Origin: Thermodesulfobacteriota bacterium
Lineage (GTDB): Bacteria; Desulfobacterota; Desulfobacteria; Desulfobacterales; JAUWMJ01
Direction: 5' to 3'
Assembly: GCA_034189135.1 (NCBI GenBank)
Contig: JAXHVO010000104.1
Span: forward strand, 1 to 47,326
DNA: 47,326 bases
Positions within the stretch are counted from its first letter, which is position 1. Each line of letters begins with the position of its first letter. Below are positions 8,483-17,703 of this stretch, piece by piece. The notes below the pieces were generated by a model, which saw only the letters and a list, made by a program, of their open reading frames with translations, searched no databases and was not told where the DNA came from. The position numbers and the translations under genes were made by a program.

Positions 8483-11400
8483 ATGACAGCTGAAACACCC
8501 GATTTCGTGCATCTGCACGTTCACACCCAGTACAGTCTTCTGGACGGGGCCATCAGGATAGACGATCTGTTGGACCGTGCAAACCAGTTCGCCATGCACT
8601 CGGTGGCCATTACCGATCATGGTACCATGTTCGGGGCGGTCGATTTTTATGAAAAGGCAAATCAAGCGGGAATCAAACCGATTATCGGATGCGAATGCTA
8701 TCTGGCTCCCAGAAGTCTGAAGGATAAAACGCCCCAAGACAACAAAGGACTTTCCCATCTGATTCTTTTGGCTGAAAACCAGGAAGGGTATAAAAATCTG
8801 TGCAGGCTGGTGACTGTGGCCCAGCTTGAAGGATTCTACTATAAACCCCGCATCGATCGGGAGATTTTAGCAGAATTAAGCACAGGGCTGATCGGGCTTT
8901 CAGCCTGCCTTCACGGAGAAATACCCACGCTGATTAGAAGAGACAGGATCGATGACGCGGATGATGCAGTCCGCAGGTATCTGGATATCTTTGGCGAAGG
9001 CAATTTTTTTCTTGAAGTTCAAAACAACGGCATCGATGTTCAGGAAAAGGTGAACCTGGGCTTGTTGGAAATGAGCCAAAGGCTGTCTATCGGACTGGTG
9101 GCCAGCAACGACTGCCATTATCTAAATAAAGAGGACGTTCGTGCCCACGATGTGCTGTTGTGTATTCAGACCGGCAAGACCGTTCATGATTTCGACCGCT
9201 TAAAATTCAGAACCGATCAGCTTTATTTCAAATCCAAACCAGAGATGGTCCAATCTTTCGGGAAATATCCTGGTGCACTTGAGAACACCGTTGATATTGC
9301 CAACAGGTGCAATCTCCAATTCGATTTTTCCACCTATCATTTTCCCAAATTTGATTTAAAGGCAGATCAAACGGAAGATGAGGTGTTTGAAGAAAGAGTT
9401 CGCCAGGGATTCAGCAGGATCATTCGGCGCATAAGGGCAAAAAACATCAAAGCGGACGAAAAGGTTTATCAAGACCGTCTGGATTACGAAATTTCAGTGA
9501 TAAAAGACATGGGATTTTCCGGGTATTTTCTGATTGTGGCCGATTTCATCCAGTATGCCAAAGACCACCATGTTCCGGTGGGACCCGGCCGGGGATCCGC
9601 CGCCGGAAGTCTGGTGGCGTTCTCGCTGGGAATTACCGATTTGGACCCTTTGGAGTATGGTTTGATCTTCGAGCGGTTTTTAAATCCGGCACGAAAAAGC
9701 ATGCCTGATATTGATGTGGATTTTTGTATAAACGGCAGGGAAGAAATCTTTAAATACGTGGTGGGAAGATACGGCGGCGGTGATTATGTGGCACAGATTA
9801 TTACTTACGGTAAGCTCAAACCCCGGGCGGTGATTCGTGATGTGGGGCGTGCCCTTGATATCCCGCTTAGGGAAGTAGATTCCATTGCGAAAATGGTTCC
9901 GGATGTGCTGAACATCAGCCTGGATGACGCCTTGAAACAGGAGCCGAAACTTGCCAGAATGGCCAAGGAAAAACCCGAGGTGGGAGATCTTATCAGTATC
10001 TGCCGCGTTTTGGAAGGACTGCCGCGACATGCCTCCACCCATGCAGCAGGTGTGGTGATTGCAGACAAGCCCCTGGTTGAATACCTGCCGCTTTACAAAG
10101 GGAAAAAGGGTGAGGTGGTCACCCAGTTTGACATGAAAGTCGTTGAGAAAATCGGTTTGGTCAAGTTCGATTTCCTCGGCCTGCGCAACCTGACCGTGAT
10201 TGCCGATACCCTGTCGCTGATTAAACGGCAGGGGAAAAAACCACCGGACATGGAGAACCTCGATTTAGCAGATGCCGATACATATCGCCTGTTGTCATCC
10301 GGAGACACCACCGGTGTTTTCCAGCTGGAAAGTTCAGGGATGAAAGATCTTCTGGTCAGGTTGAAACCGGAGTGCTTTGATGATGTCATCGCGCTGGTGG
10401 CACTGTATCGCCCCGGGCCCATGGAAAGTGGAATGATCGACGACTACGTGGACCGGAAACACGGCAGGAAAAAAGTGGAGTACATTGTTGACGAGCTGGA
10501 GCCGATTTTAAAAGAGACATACGGGGTCATTGTATATCAGGAGCAGGTGATGAAGATTGCCGGGGTGCTGGCCAATTATAAAATGGCCGAAGCCGATGAT
10601 CTCAGGAAGGCCATGGGAAAGAAAATACAGTCCATTATGGCCAAACACAGGGTGCGCTTTATGGGCGGGGCACTGGAAAACAATATCCCATCGGCCAAGG
10701 CAAAAATGTTATTCGATCTGATCGAAAAGTTCGGCGGGTATGGATTTAACAAGTCCCACAGCGCGGCCTATGCATTGATCGCCTATCAGACCGCTTATCT
10801 GAAAGCTCACTTCCCGGTGGAGTTCATGGCGTCACTCCTTACCAGTGAAATGCATTCCACCGACGGGGTGGTCAAATATATTGCGGAATGCCGAGGTCAC
10901 GATATCGAGATTCTTCCCCCTGATATTAGTGAGAGTGATAAAAAATTTGTGGTGACCGGCTCCAAGATAAGGTTTGGGCTGGTTGCGGTAAAAAACGTAG
11001 GGGAGAGCGCCATCGAAGCGATTATTGAAGCCAGAAACCAGCATAAGTTTTCTTCCCTGTTTGAGTTTTGTGAACAGGTCGATTTGAAAAGGGTAAATAA
11101 ACGGGTGGTAGAAAGTCTGATAAAATGCGGCGCATTCGACTCTACCGGCGCAAAGCGCTCTCAAATGCTGGCTTCCCTGGAAGATGCCCTGGACTACGGG
11201 CAGAGGGTTCAAAAAGAAAGAAATGATCCCCAGATGAGTCTGTTTGATACGGGAGAAACCCAACAGTTAATCAATATGCCGGTTTTGCCGTCCATTGAAG
11301 AGTTTGATGAGCGGAAGCGGCTGGCTTTTGAAAAGGAATCACTGGGCTTTTATATCAGCGGTCACCCGTTAAACCGATACGAAGATCTTCTGGGAAAATT

Positions 11401-12016
11401 TACCAACATCAATGCAGTGTCAATAAATGAGATAAAAGATGGCGGGATGGCCAGAATAGGAGGGATCGTTGCCCATACCAAGGTGATCAAGACCAAAAAA
11501 GGGGACCTGATGGCTTTTGTGAGCCTGGAGGATATGCATGGCTCTGTTGAAGCCGTTGTTTTTTCTTCGGTCTATTCGCTCATCAGCGACCAGCTTTTCG
11601 AAGATAATCCGGTGATTATTGAGGGAAGAGTACAAAAGGATGAAAAGAGCGTAAAAATTATTGCTGAAACCATCATCCCGGTGGATCAGGCGGAGGAGAC
11701 CTGGACAGCCAGCGTTCATTTATATGTGGAAATGGCCCGGGCAAACCGGAAGCTGCTCACAGATCTTAAGACTGTTCTGCAGAAGCATCCCGGGACATGC
11801 AAGGCATTTGTTCATATGCGCAGCGATGAAAAGGCAGAAACCATCATTGAGGTTGATGATAGGCTGAAAGTGAAAGCTGGGTTACCCTTAACCCGTGACG
11901 TGACGAGATTGCTGGGATATCATGCCATTGAAACCACCTGCAGAAAAGCGTCTGCGGCAATTAAATCCAACCATTTCAATGGAAACCGGAAAAATGGGAG
12001 ATATAGACATGCATGA
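8483..12016 (+). CDS. dnaE: DNA polymerase III alpha subunit
   Basis: Replicative polymerase catalytic subunit, 1177 residues, the usual length for DnaE. It begins with the PHP domain (FVHLHVHTQYSLLDGA, residues 8-23). The C-family polymerase core follows, with PDIDVDF near residue 408 carrying two catalytic aspartates and KFDFLGL near residue 561 the third. YRPGPMESGMIDDYV and YGVIVYQEQVM belong to the fingers and helix-hairpin-helix region, and FGGYGFNKSHSAAYA is typical of DnaE1. An OB-fold lies at about 995-1070. No proofreading exonuclease domain is inserted, so it is DnaE and not PolC. ATG 8483 has no clear ribosome binding site. Its last eight bases overlap manC. Confidence 0.97.
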   Translation: MTAETPDFVHLHVHTQYSLLDGAIRIDDLLDRANQFAMHSVAITDHGTMFGAVDFYEKANQAGIKPIIGCECYLAPRSLKDKTPQDNKGLSHLILLAENQEGYKNLCRLVTVAQLEGFYYKPRIDREILAELSTGLIGLSACLHGEIPTLIRRDRIDDADDAVRRYLDIFGEGNFFLEVQNNGIDVQEKVNLGLLEMSQRLSIGLVASNDCHYLNKEDVRAHDVLLCIQTGKTVHDFDRLKFRTDQLYFKSKPEMVQSFGKYPGALENTVDIANRCNLQFDFSTYHFPKFDLKADQTEDEVFEERVRQGFSRIIRRIRAKNIKADEKVYQDRLDYEISVIKDMGFSGYFLIVADFIQYAKDHHVPVGPGRGSAAGSLVAFSLGITDLDPLEYGLIFERFLNPARKSMPDIDVDFCINGREEIFKYVVGRYGGGDYVAQIITYGKLKPRAVIRDVGRALDIPLREVDSIAKMVPDVLNISLDDALKQEPKLARMAKEKPEVGDLISICRVLEGLPRHASTHAAGVVIADKPLVEYLPLYKGKKGEVVTQFDMKVVEKIGLVKFDFLGLRNLTVIADTLSLIKRQGKKPPDMENLDLADADTYRLLSSGDTTGVFQLESSGMKDLLVRLKPECFDDVIALVALYRPGPMESGMIDDYVDRKHGRKKVEYIVDELEPILKETYGVIVYQEQVMKIAGVLANYKMAEADDLRKAMGKKIQSIMAKHRVRFMGGALENNIPSAKAKMLFDLIEKFGGYGFNKSHSAAYALIAYQTAYLKAHFPVEFMASLLTSEMHSTDGVVKYIAECRGHDIEILPPDISESDKKFVVTGSKIRFGLVAVKNVGESAIEAIIEARNQHKFSSLFEFCEQVDLKRVNKRVVESLIKCGAFDSTGAKRSQMLASLEDALDYGQRVQKERNDPQMSLFDTGETQQLINMPVLPSIEEFDERKRLAFEKESLGFYISGHPLNRYEDLLGKFTNINAVSINEIKDGGMARIGGIVAHTKVIKTKKGDLMAFVSLEDMHGSVEAVVFSSVYSLISDQLFEDNPVIIEGRVQKDEKSVKIIAETIIPVDQAEETWTASVHLYVEMARANRKLLTDLKTVLQKHPGTCKAFVHMRSDEKAETIIEVDDRLKVKAGLPLTRDVTRLLGYHAIETTCRKASAAIKSNHFNGNRKNGRYRHA

Positions 12017-13076
12017 GGTGAAAAATGCGGTTTATCCGGTTCTGCTTGCCGGGGGGGTGGGGGCACGCCTGTGGCCGTTGTCACGAGAGCTTTCGCCCAA
12101 ACAGCTGATTAAGCTTTTTGGGGATGAGTCTCTGTTGCAAAGCACCCTCAAACGGATCATTCCGGTTCTCAATGCGGAAAACGTAAGAATTGTGTGCGGG
12201 GACAAGCAGGTGGACGAGACGGCAAGGCAGATGGGAGAAACGGGCATTTCGTCTGCCGGTAAAATTATCTGTGAGCCTTGCGGCAGGAATACCGCTCCTG
12301 CCATATTGCTGGCGGTGTTAAACATACTCAAAGATGAAAGGGATGCGGTTTTATGTGTTTTTCCTGCAGATCATGTGGTTGGTGATCATGATGCTTTTCA
12401 ACATAAACTTGAATCAGCCATACAGCTTGCCAATGAGGGCTTTGTGGTGACTTTCGGCATCAGGCCCCATTACCCGGAAACAGGTTATGGATATATTGAA
12501 GGGGAGAAAGCGCTGGCTTACGGGGCACGGACCATTAAGAGATTTGTGGAAAAACCGGATATAACAACGGCAAAAGAGTACTTAAAAGCTGGCAACTTTT
12601 ACTGGAACAGCGGAATGTTTGCCTTCAGGGCATCTGTCATGCTGGATGAATTTAACGCCTTTGAGCCACAGCTTTTTACCAGAATGAGAAACTTGGTTGG
12701 GGGCAAACAGCCGGTGGCCAGGGTGGATTATGAAAAACTGCCCAATATATCCATTGACTATGCCATCATGGAAAGAACGGACAAAGGAGCTGTGTTGCCC
12801 TCGGATTTCGGGTGGAGTGATATCGGATCGTTCAAATCGCTGTATGATTTTTTACCAAAGGATGCTAAGGGTAATGTGAAGATGGGCGATGTGATTTCCC
12901 AAAAGGCCAAAAACTGTTTGATGATTGGCAGCAAGAGGCTGGTGGTGGCAAATCATGTTGAAGACATGGTGGTGGTGGAGACATCCGATGCGGTATTTGT
13001 TTCAGCAATGGAGAACACTCAGGATGTCAAAACCGTTGTGGCGGAGCTGAAGAAAAAAAAACGAAAAGAATATTGA
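12009..13076 (+). CDS. manC: mannose-1-phosphate guanylyltransferase
   Basis: A 355-residue nucleotidyltransferase making GDP-mannose from GTP and mannose-1-phosphate for surface polysaccharide. The signature VLLAGGVGARLWPLSRE (residues 11-27) and FVEKPD are present, as are NTAPAILLA and WNSGMFAF. It has only the transferase plus short C-terminal beta-helix region and lacks the cupin-type phosphomannose isomerase domain of the long bifunctional form. The start is ATG 12009, with GGGAG upstream, inside the end of dnaE. The frame is also open further upstream within dnaE, but the domain begins here. The 8-base overlap suggests translational coupling with dnaE. Confidence 0.93.
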   Translation: MHEVKNAVYPVLLAGGVGARLWPLSRELSPKQLIKLFGDESLLQSTLKRIIPVLNAENVRIVCGDKQVDETARQMGETGISSAGKIICEPCGRNTAPAILLAVLNILKDERDAVLCVFPADHVVGDHDAFQHKLESAIQLANEGFVVTFGIRPHYPETGYGYIEGEKALAYGARTIKRFVEKPDITTAKEYLKAGNFYWNSGMFAFRASVMLDEFNAFEPQLFTRMRNLVGGKQPVARVDYEKLPNISIDYAIMERTDKGAVLPSDFGWSDIGSFKSLYDFLPKDAKGNVKMGDVISQKAKNCLMIGSKRLVVANHVEDMVVVETSDAVFVSAMENTQDVKTVVAELKKKKRKEY

Positions 13077-13098
13077 TGGCAAATTGAATTTGCCTTTT

Positions 13099-13172
13099 GC
13101 CACGGATTTTCACGGAAATTACACCGATACCAACAAACCAAAGTTCAGTGAAGCTTTGTGCAACTCCGTGGT
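13099..13172. repeat. CCACGGAAA-type repeat, copy 2, with inverted end
   Basis: 13100-13127 matches the copy at 8438-8465 in opposite orientation. Its outer CCACGGA is mirrored by TCCGTGG at 13165-13171, giving a loose hairpin. It fills the gap between manC and the aminotransferase. Confidence 0.45.
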
Positions 13173-13255
13173 AAAACTTTTTAATCAACGATACGAACCT
13201 GTAACCATGCATTTTTCTTTTTAGGAGGAAATGCAAAGAGAACGGAGCCAGATTT

Positions 13256-14386
13256 ATGATGAAAGTACCTTTACTTGATTTAAAAGCACAGTATCAGTCG
13301 ATCAGAGAGGAAATTTTACAAGTCACCCAAGAGGTTTACGAAAGCCAGTATTTTATCCTTGGGCCCAAGGTGGAAGCACTTGAAAAAGAGATTGCCCAAT
13401 ATTGCTCATCCACCTACGCCACCGGGGTTTCATCTGGAACAGATGCGCTGTTAATCTCGCTGGTGGCTGCGGATATCGGACCTGACGACGTTGTGATAAC
13501 CACACCTTATACCTTTTTTGCCACCGCAGGCTCGATTTCCCGTACCGGCGCGGTGCCTGTTTTTGTGGATATAGACCCGGACACCTATAACATTTCAACC
13601 GGTGAAGTAGAAAACACCATTGATGCAATGACAAAGGATCAAAAATCAAGGCTCAGGGCCATCATGCCGGTTCAACTGTATGGCCAGTGTGCGGACATGG
13701 ACCCGATTTTACAGATAGCCAAACAGTACGATTTGCTTGTAATAGAAGATGCGGCGCAGGCCATCGGCGCAGAGTACAAAGGGAAACGGGCGGGTTCCAT
13801 GGGAGATTTCGGATGTTTTTCATTTTTTCCCTCCAAAAATCTGGGCGCTTTTGGCGACGGCGGAATGGTGACCACCAGTTCAGATCAATTATATGAAAAA
13901 CTGAAAATCCTGCGGGTTCACGGATCTCATCCCAAGTATTACCATAAAATTGTCGGGGGAAATTTTCGACTGGACGCCCTTCAGGCAGCGGTTATTTCAG
14001 TCAAGCTGAAATACCTTGACGGCTGGACAGCCTCGCGGCAAAAGAATGCAGCCACATACAGACAGTTGTTTTCCACTGCAGGCCTGGACAGTATAAAGCT
14101 TCCGTTTGAAAGCCAGGGACGTCATATTTATAACCAGTTTGTCATCAGTGTGCCGGACAAAAGGGATGATCTGCGCCTGTTTCTTCAGGAAAACGGGATA
14201 GGAACGGAGGTTTATTATCCCGTTCCCATGCATCTCCAGGAATGCTTTTCCTACCTGAGTTACAGACAGGGCGATTTCCCGGTTTCCGAATACGCAGGCT
14301 CGCACACGCTGGCCCTTCCAATATACCCTGAGCTGACGGATGATCAACAGGCATATGTGGTGGAAAAGATCAAAGAATTCTTTTAG
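13256..14386 (+). CDS. DegT/DnrJ/EryC1-family sugar aminotransferase
   Basis: A 376-residue PLP-dependent aminotransferase that acts on keto-sugars linked to nucleotides, for O-antigen or exopolysaccharide. The family opening VPLLDLKAQY is present. SSGTDALLISL (59-69) binds the cofactor phosphate and EDAAQAIGA (164-172) includes the pyridine-binding aspartate. The Schiff-base lysine is K194 in FFPSKNLGAFGDGG. The exact sugar substrate is not readable. It lies 180 bases after manC on the same strand, which fits a polysaccharide role. ATG 13256 and ATG 13259 are both possible starts. Confidence 0.92.
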   Translation: MMKVPLLDLKAQYQSIREEILQVTQEVYESQYFILGPKVEALEKEIAQYCSSTYATGVSSGTDALLISLVAADIGPDDVVITTPYTFFATAGSISRTGAVPVFVDIDPDTYNISTGEVENTIDAMTKDQKSRLRAIMPVQLYGQCADMDPILQIAKQYDLLVIEDAAQAIGAEYKGKRAGSMGDFGCFSFFPSKNLGAFGDGGMVTTSSDQLYEKLKILRVHGSHPKYYHKIVGGNFRLDALQAAVISVKLKYLDGWTASRQKNAATYRQLFSTAGLDSIKLPFESQGRHIYNQFVISVPDKRDDLRLFLQENGIGTEVYYPVPMHLQECFSYLSYRQGDFPVSEYAGSHTLALPIYPELTDDQQAYVVEKIKEFF

Positions 14387-14435
14387 CCGTTCACCGCTTG
14401 AAATCAGATGTGAATCGAAACGGTTATATTTTTTT
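14387..14435 (+). terminator. probable terminator after the aminotransferase
   Basis: CCGTTCAC directly after the stop codon pairs with GTGAA and a further CGG (bulged), and a run of seven T follows after 14427. The stem is imperfect, so confidence is moderate. Confidence 0.45.
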
Positions 14436-14477
14436 CTGTAAGGGGATATGTGGGTTATCTATTCCCCCTTTTCGCAA

Positions 14478-14553
14478 TGTCCGCATATTTGGGATAGACC
14501 GTCCCTGTTATATTGTTTAGCAACAGATAGACTGTATCCCAAATATTCGGACA
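14478..14553. repeat. palindromic element with 19-base arms
   Basis: Arm 14478-14496 (TGTCCGCATATTTGGGATA) is matched by its inverse at 14535-14553 with one mismatch; 38 bases separate them. It resembles the terminal repeats of a small non-autonomous mobile element, but could also be a binding site upstream of the pilin promoter. No second copy was seen. Confidence 0.65.
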
Positions 14554-14850
14554 CGCTGCAACTGATTCAATTCATATCTCCTGGAAGGAAATAATATAAC
14601 TGTCTCGATTCACACCCTTAACACCAATCGGCGCTTTAACAATTCCGGCTCCACCGTTGATAAGGGGTGCGAAATTTGAGTTATGAAGTTTATGGTGCCT
14701 TTTTCTCCCCGTCAATATTTTGGCGGAAAATATTTATTTTATTGACTATATTCACAGTTAAACTGCAGAAAAATCATTTCCCCCACCTCCATCGAGTTCT
14801 ATCTTATTGTTATTATATATATTTATAATAATTGGGCTGACTTGTTCAGA

Positions 14851-14867
14851 TTGGCATGGCTATTGCT
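14851..14867 (+). promoter_or_regulatory. sigma-54 (-24/-12) promoter of the pilus operon
   Basis: TTGGCATGGCTATTGCT matches the RpoN consensus TGGCAYG-N4-TTGCT, with GG at -24 and GC at -12 exactly ten bases apart. Transcription would begin near 14878, leaving a leader of about 205 bases before the pilin. RpoN control of pilins is established in other bacteria. The rest of 14436-15081 is AT-rich non-coding sequence. Confidence 0.6.
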
Positions 14868-15081
14868 ATACCTTAAAAGGTCAATGCTGCGTTTGTTATA
14901 GCGGAATGGATATACTGTCCGCCATAGAATGAAATGGGGCTGAAAAAATCAATATATTGTGTTTAAAAATATTTAGGATACATGATGTTGTATTTTTTTC
15001 TTTACAAAACAATCATTATCTGATAACTAGACAAAGTTAAAATAGTTAAAAATTATAATCATTTCAAAAGGAAATAAAATA

Positions 15082-15738
15082 ATGATGAACAGCGGAAATA
15101 ATTCAGATCAGTTTGTGTTAAAAAACGATAAGGGATTTACCCTGATAGAAATGGCTATTGTGCTGATTATTATAGGAATAATTATCGGAGCAATCGTTAA
15201 GGGAAAGGATATCATACGCAGCGGCGAACAGAAAAAAATCTATTCCGTGTTTTTAAATGCATGGAGAACGTCTTATCTAAATTTTTATGACCGTACCGGA
15301 AAAATACTCGGGGATACCAATAACGACCGCCAGCCCGATACAAACCCGGCCCATCGTGGCAACCCGCCGTCAGACAGGGGGCGCGATACGCTGGTATCAG
15401 GAGATACGGCGCATAATCCACCTCATTACTACGGACTTGCACAGATCGGCCTTGAAGCGCCCAAGACCAATACCGAAAAAGCATGGAAATACCGATATTC
15501 AGACAGCACGGGCAAGGGGCATGAACTGGCCATTGCCTTCGATTATGATCGAAAGGGCAAATACAACTATATGCTGATTTCCAATATACCGAATGAACTG
15601 TGTATTGCCATGGACACCATGATAGATGGTGAGATGGACGGGGCAAAGGGAGATTTTACCGGTGACGGAACCAGGGGCAAAGCCTGGGGCACCACACCGT
15701 CTGATGCGACTGCGGCCCGTTGGAAAATGGATTTTTAA
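15082..15738 (+). CDS. type IV pilin-like protein (MSHA-type major pilin candidate)
   Basis: A prepilin of 218 residues. A 17-residue basic leader ends in G18, with the cleavage motif G|FTLIE (F19 becomes N-methylated; the glutamate at mature +5 is E23). A continuous hydrophobic helix (MAIVLIIIGIIIGAIV) then anchors and packs the subunit. The globular part is rich in Asp, Asn and Gly. It is the first gene after the sigma-54-like promoter and precedes all assembly genes, so it is the best candidate for the major subunit. AAAGGA lies about nine bases before ATG 15082 (ATG 15085 is an alternative). A palindromic element begins right after its stop and may separate its expression from the rest. 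Confidence 0.88.
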   Translation: MMNSGNNSDQFVLKNDKGFTLIEMAIVLIIIGIIIGAIVKGKDIIRSGEQKKIYSVFLNAWRTSYLNFYDRTGKILGDTNNDRQPDTNPAHRGNPPSDRGRDTLVSGDTAHNPPHYYGLAQIGLEAPKTNTEKAWKYRYSDSTGKGHELAIAFDYDRKGKYNYMLISNIPNELCIAMDTMIDGEMDGAKGDFTGDGTRGKAWGTTPSDATAARWKMDF

Positions 15739-15861
15739 TGGCGTGGTAAAAAATCACCCATACTGCGTTGGTGCGGTCTTTCGGCTGCTCGACATCCCAA
15801 CTGGGTGGTCTCGTTCCCAAAAAACCATATCGCTTTGTATATGAGATTTTTTGCTTGGCCA
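15739..15861. repeat. imperfect palindromic element between pilin and assembly genes
   Basis: The outer arms 15739-15755 and 15845-15861 pair at 13 of 17 positions, including an uninterrupted GATTTTTT/AAAAAATC block; weaker pairing continues inward. It begins directly after the pilin stop. It could reduce read-through into the assembly genes, or be a dispersed repeat that landed there. Confidence 0.45.
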
Positions 15862-15919
15862 TTCTGAGCTTTTTTAAAAACTTTTTACCAGCGTATCAAT
15901 CTATATAGGAGTAAATGCC

Positions 15920-16411
15920 ATAAAATTCTTCAGATCAAACACAACCACCGGAATCTTAGCTGTTTTATTTTTTATTGCCGTCATTTTTTCTTTTTTTGCA
16001 TATAACCGATATACGGTCGGCCGGGAAAAAGTAGACACATTGACCGTCAGGCTAAGGTTAATGGAAGAAGAAAAAATTAAGCTTGAGCAAAAAAAGCGCA
16101 TCCTTCACCGGGTAAAAAGATTTATTGATCAGGCAGACACACTGGGGCTTGAGAAAAGCAGGTGGGCGACCTATGAAGTCAATATTGCCCAGGGTATTGA
16201 CTTTATTGATATGGAACAGATTGTGAACCAGTGTGTAAACACCCAATCATACTATTTCAGGCCTGTTTCACTCCACATTAAAACCAACCATGTATCGGAT
16301 AATGACGAAATTTCCCGGAAAGCTGAAGTGAAACCGGATGAATCTTGGGAAGATCAACCGGGAGATGCCATTTTAACACTTAACGGCGCATTTGTGGTCA
16401 GGCATAAGTGA
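15920..16411 (+). CDS. MshJ/PilO-like membrane protein with ATA start codon
   Basis: A 163-residue bitopic protein. A short cytoplasmic stub (KFFRSNTTTG) is followed by a membrane helix (residues 11-27), a coiled-coil stretch (EEEKIKLEQKKRI) and a small periplasmic domain, the layout of PilO/MshJ alignment proteins. The reading frame is open from 15878 but has no ATG, GTG or TTG before the membrane helix. The ribosome binding site AGGAG (15907-15911) is ideally spaced from an ATA at 15920, where ATG AAA TTC would be expected. So either the start codon has mutated from ATG to ATA, or AUA is used, or there is a base error. A TTG at 16040 would remove the membrane helix. Its TGA overlaps the next ATG by one base. 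Confidence 0.68.
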   Translation: MKFFRSNTTTGILAVLFFIAVIFSFFAYNRYTVGREKVDTLTVRLRLMEEEKIKLEQKKRILHRVKRFIDQADTLGLEKSRWATYEVNIAQGIDFIDMEQIVNQCVNTQSYYFRPVSLHIKTNHVSDNDEISRKAEVKPDESWEDQPGDAILTLNGAFVVRHK

Positions 16412-17703
16412 TGATCAAAGCAAAAAAACAATATGCAATTGAGCTGGATGGATTGACCTACACTTTTTCCGGTGATCAGCTGTCCCAGGTGGTGGACCTG
16501 AAAGATATCAAAGGAGACACATGGCTAATCACCGATATGCAGGAAGCGATCTCTCGAACAATGACCGTTGATGCGGCGATAAGGTATGTAGATGTTATTG
16601 TTCGTAAAAAGCTTCAGGAGTTAGGGGAGTTTGATGATTCTGTTTCGGTTCTTTCCCACTGGAAGAAAAAAAAGGGGGCCAATACGACCGAGATATTTTT
16701 TACCGCCCTGCCTTCACGCCTGTTAAACCGCTATGTTGAACACAGTCGGGAACATGATGATAATATCATTATCTTTCCACTATACTCCGTTCTTTTTCAC
16801 GTTTTAAAACAGATTAAATCACCGCAACCGGTAGTGGTGGTGTTTCAGCACAACCGCTTTGCGGACCTAATTATAGGTACAGGTACAAAAGTTTATTATG
16901 CCAACCGCTGTGTGGCCTTTGACACCTCACCAGAACAGATTTCCAATCTCTGGGAAACGGTTAAGACAGATATAGATACGGTTGAAAGAGATCACCGGAT
17001 CAAGGCAGACAAGACTTTCCTGCTTACCTGGATCGACAGCGGTTCTCTACCTGAATGGTCTTCTGATACCCAAAGAGAAATTTATTCTTTTGAAAATGAG
17101 GCAATCACTTTCAATTCCGCAGTAAAAAATATTTCCTTTTTAACGGCTTTGAAATCTTTGTCCGGCCGGGAGAGTATTTCACCTCCCTGGGAAAAGGTGC
17201 TCTATTACACGAGAAGATTGTGCGGATATATCAATTTGCTCATTTTTATCGCAGCACTGGTGCTTGCCGGAGGGTATTTTTATTATAATCACCAGGCAGA
17301 TGTTCAGGCGGATATGGCAAAGAGGGTGGCTGCAAAGATCGATGGGATTCATTTTGATATACCAACCGGGGTTGAAGAGGAAAAACTTAAAGCCACGCTT
17401 GAGTTTGTAAAACAGCTTGATTCCTATAAAAAATCCCCTTCCTATAAAAGAGTCATTAACGATATTTCCGCCTCTATTTCCAGGAACATGAAATTTAATG
17501 TGGTCAAGCTTGATTATTCGGGCAGCGAACTCCTGCTGGAGATTTTCGGACGGGTAGAAGCACCTTTCAATATGGCCCATAAGGGGTACCGTGACTTTCT
17601 AACGTCTTTAAAAAAGAGAGGATATTCGGTTACTGAAAGCAGGTTTGATACTCAGATCAACAGCTCCGAATTTATGATAAAATTAAAAAAGAGGATCCAA
17701 TGA
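16411..17703 (+). CDS. MshI/GspL-like pilus assembly platform protein
   Basis: A 430-residue protein with a PilM/GspL-type cytoplasmic half (residues 1-265, weakly conserved actin-like fold), one membrane helix (273-292) and a periplasmic PilN-like domain to the C-terminus. In one chain it does what PilM plus PilN do as two proteins, as in MshI and GspL. It connects the assembly ATPase on the cytoplasmic side to the periplasmic alignment complex. The start ATG 16411 forms a TGATG overlap with the preceding gene; a GTG at 16408 is the alternative. The next gene overlaps by four bases. Confidence 0.72.
   Translation: MIKAKKQYAIELDGLTYTFSGDQLSQVVDLKDIKGDTWLITDMQEAISRTMTVDAAIRYVDVIVRKKLQELGEFDDSVSVLSHWKKKKGANTTEIFFTALPSRLLNRYVEHSREHDDNIIIFPLYSVLFHVLKQIKSPQPVVVVFQHNRFADLIIGTGTKVYYANRCVAFDTSPEQISNLWETVKTDIDTVERDHRIKADKTFLLTWIDSGSLPEWSSDTQREIYSFENEAITFNSAVKNISFLTALKSLSGRESISPPWEKVLYYTRRLCGYINLLIFIAALVLAGGYFYYNHQADVQADMAKRVAAKIDGIHFDIPTGVEEEKLKATLEFVKQLDSYKKSPSYKRVINDISASISRNMKFNVVKLDYSGSELLLEIFGRVEAPFNMAHKGYRDFLTSLKKRGYSVTESRFDTQINSSEFMIKLKKRIQ

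Noticed and set aside
16040-16411. TTG 16040 as start of the MshJ-like gene
   Set aside because: It would remove the membrane helix and has no ribosome binding site, while the frame upstream is open with a well-placed AGGAG.
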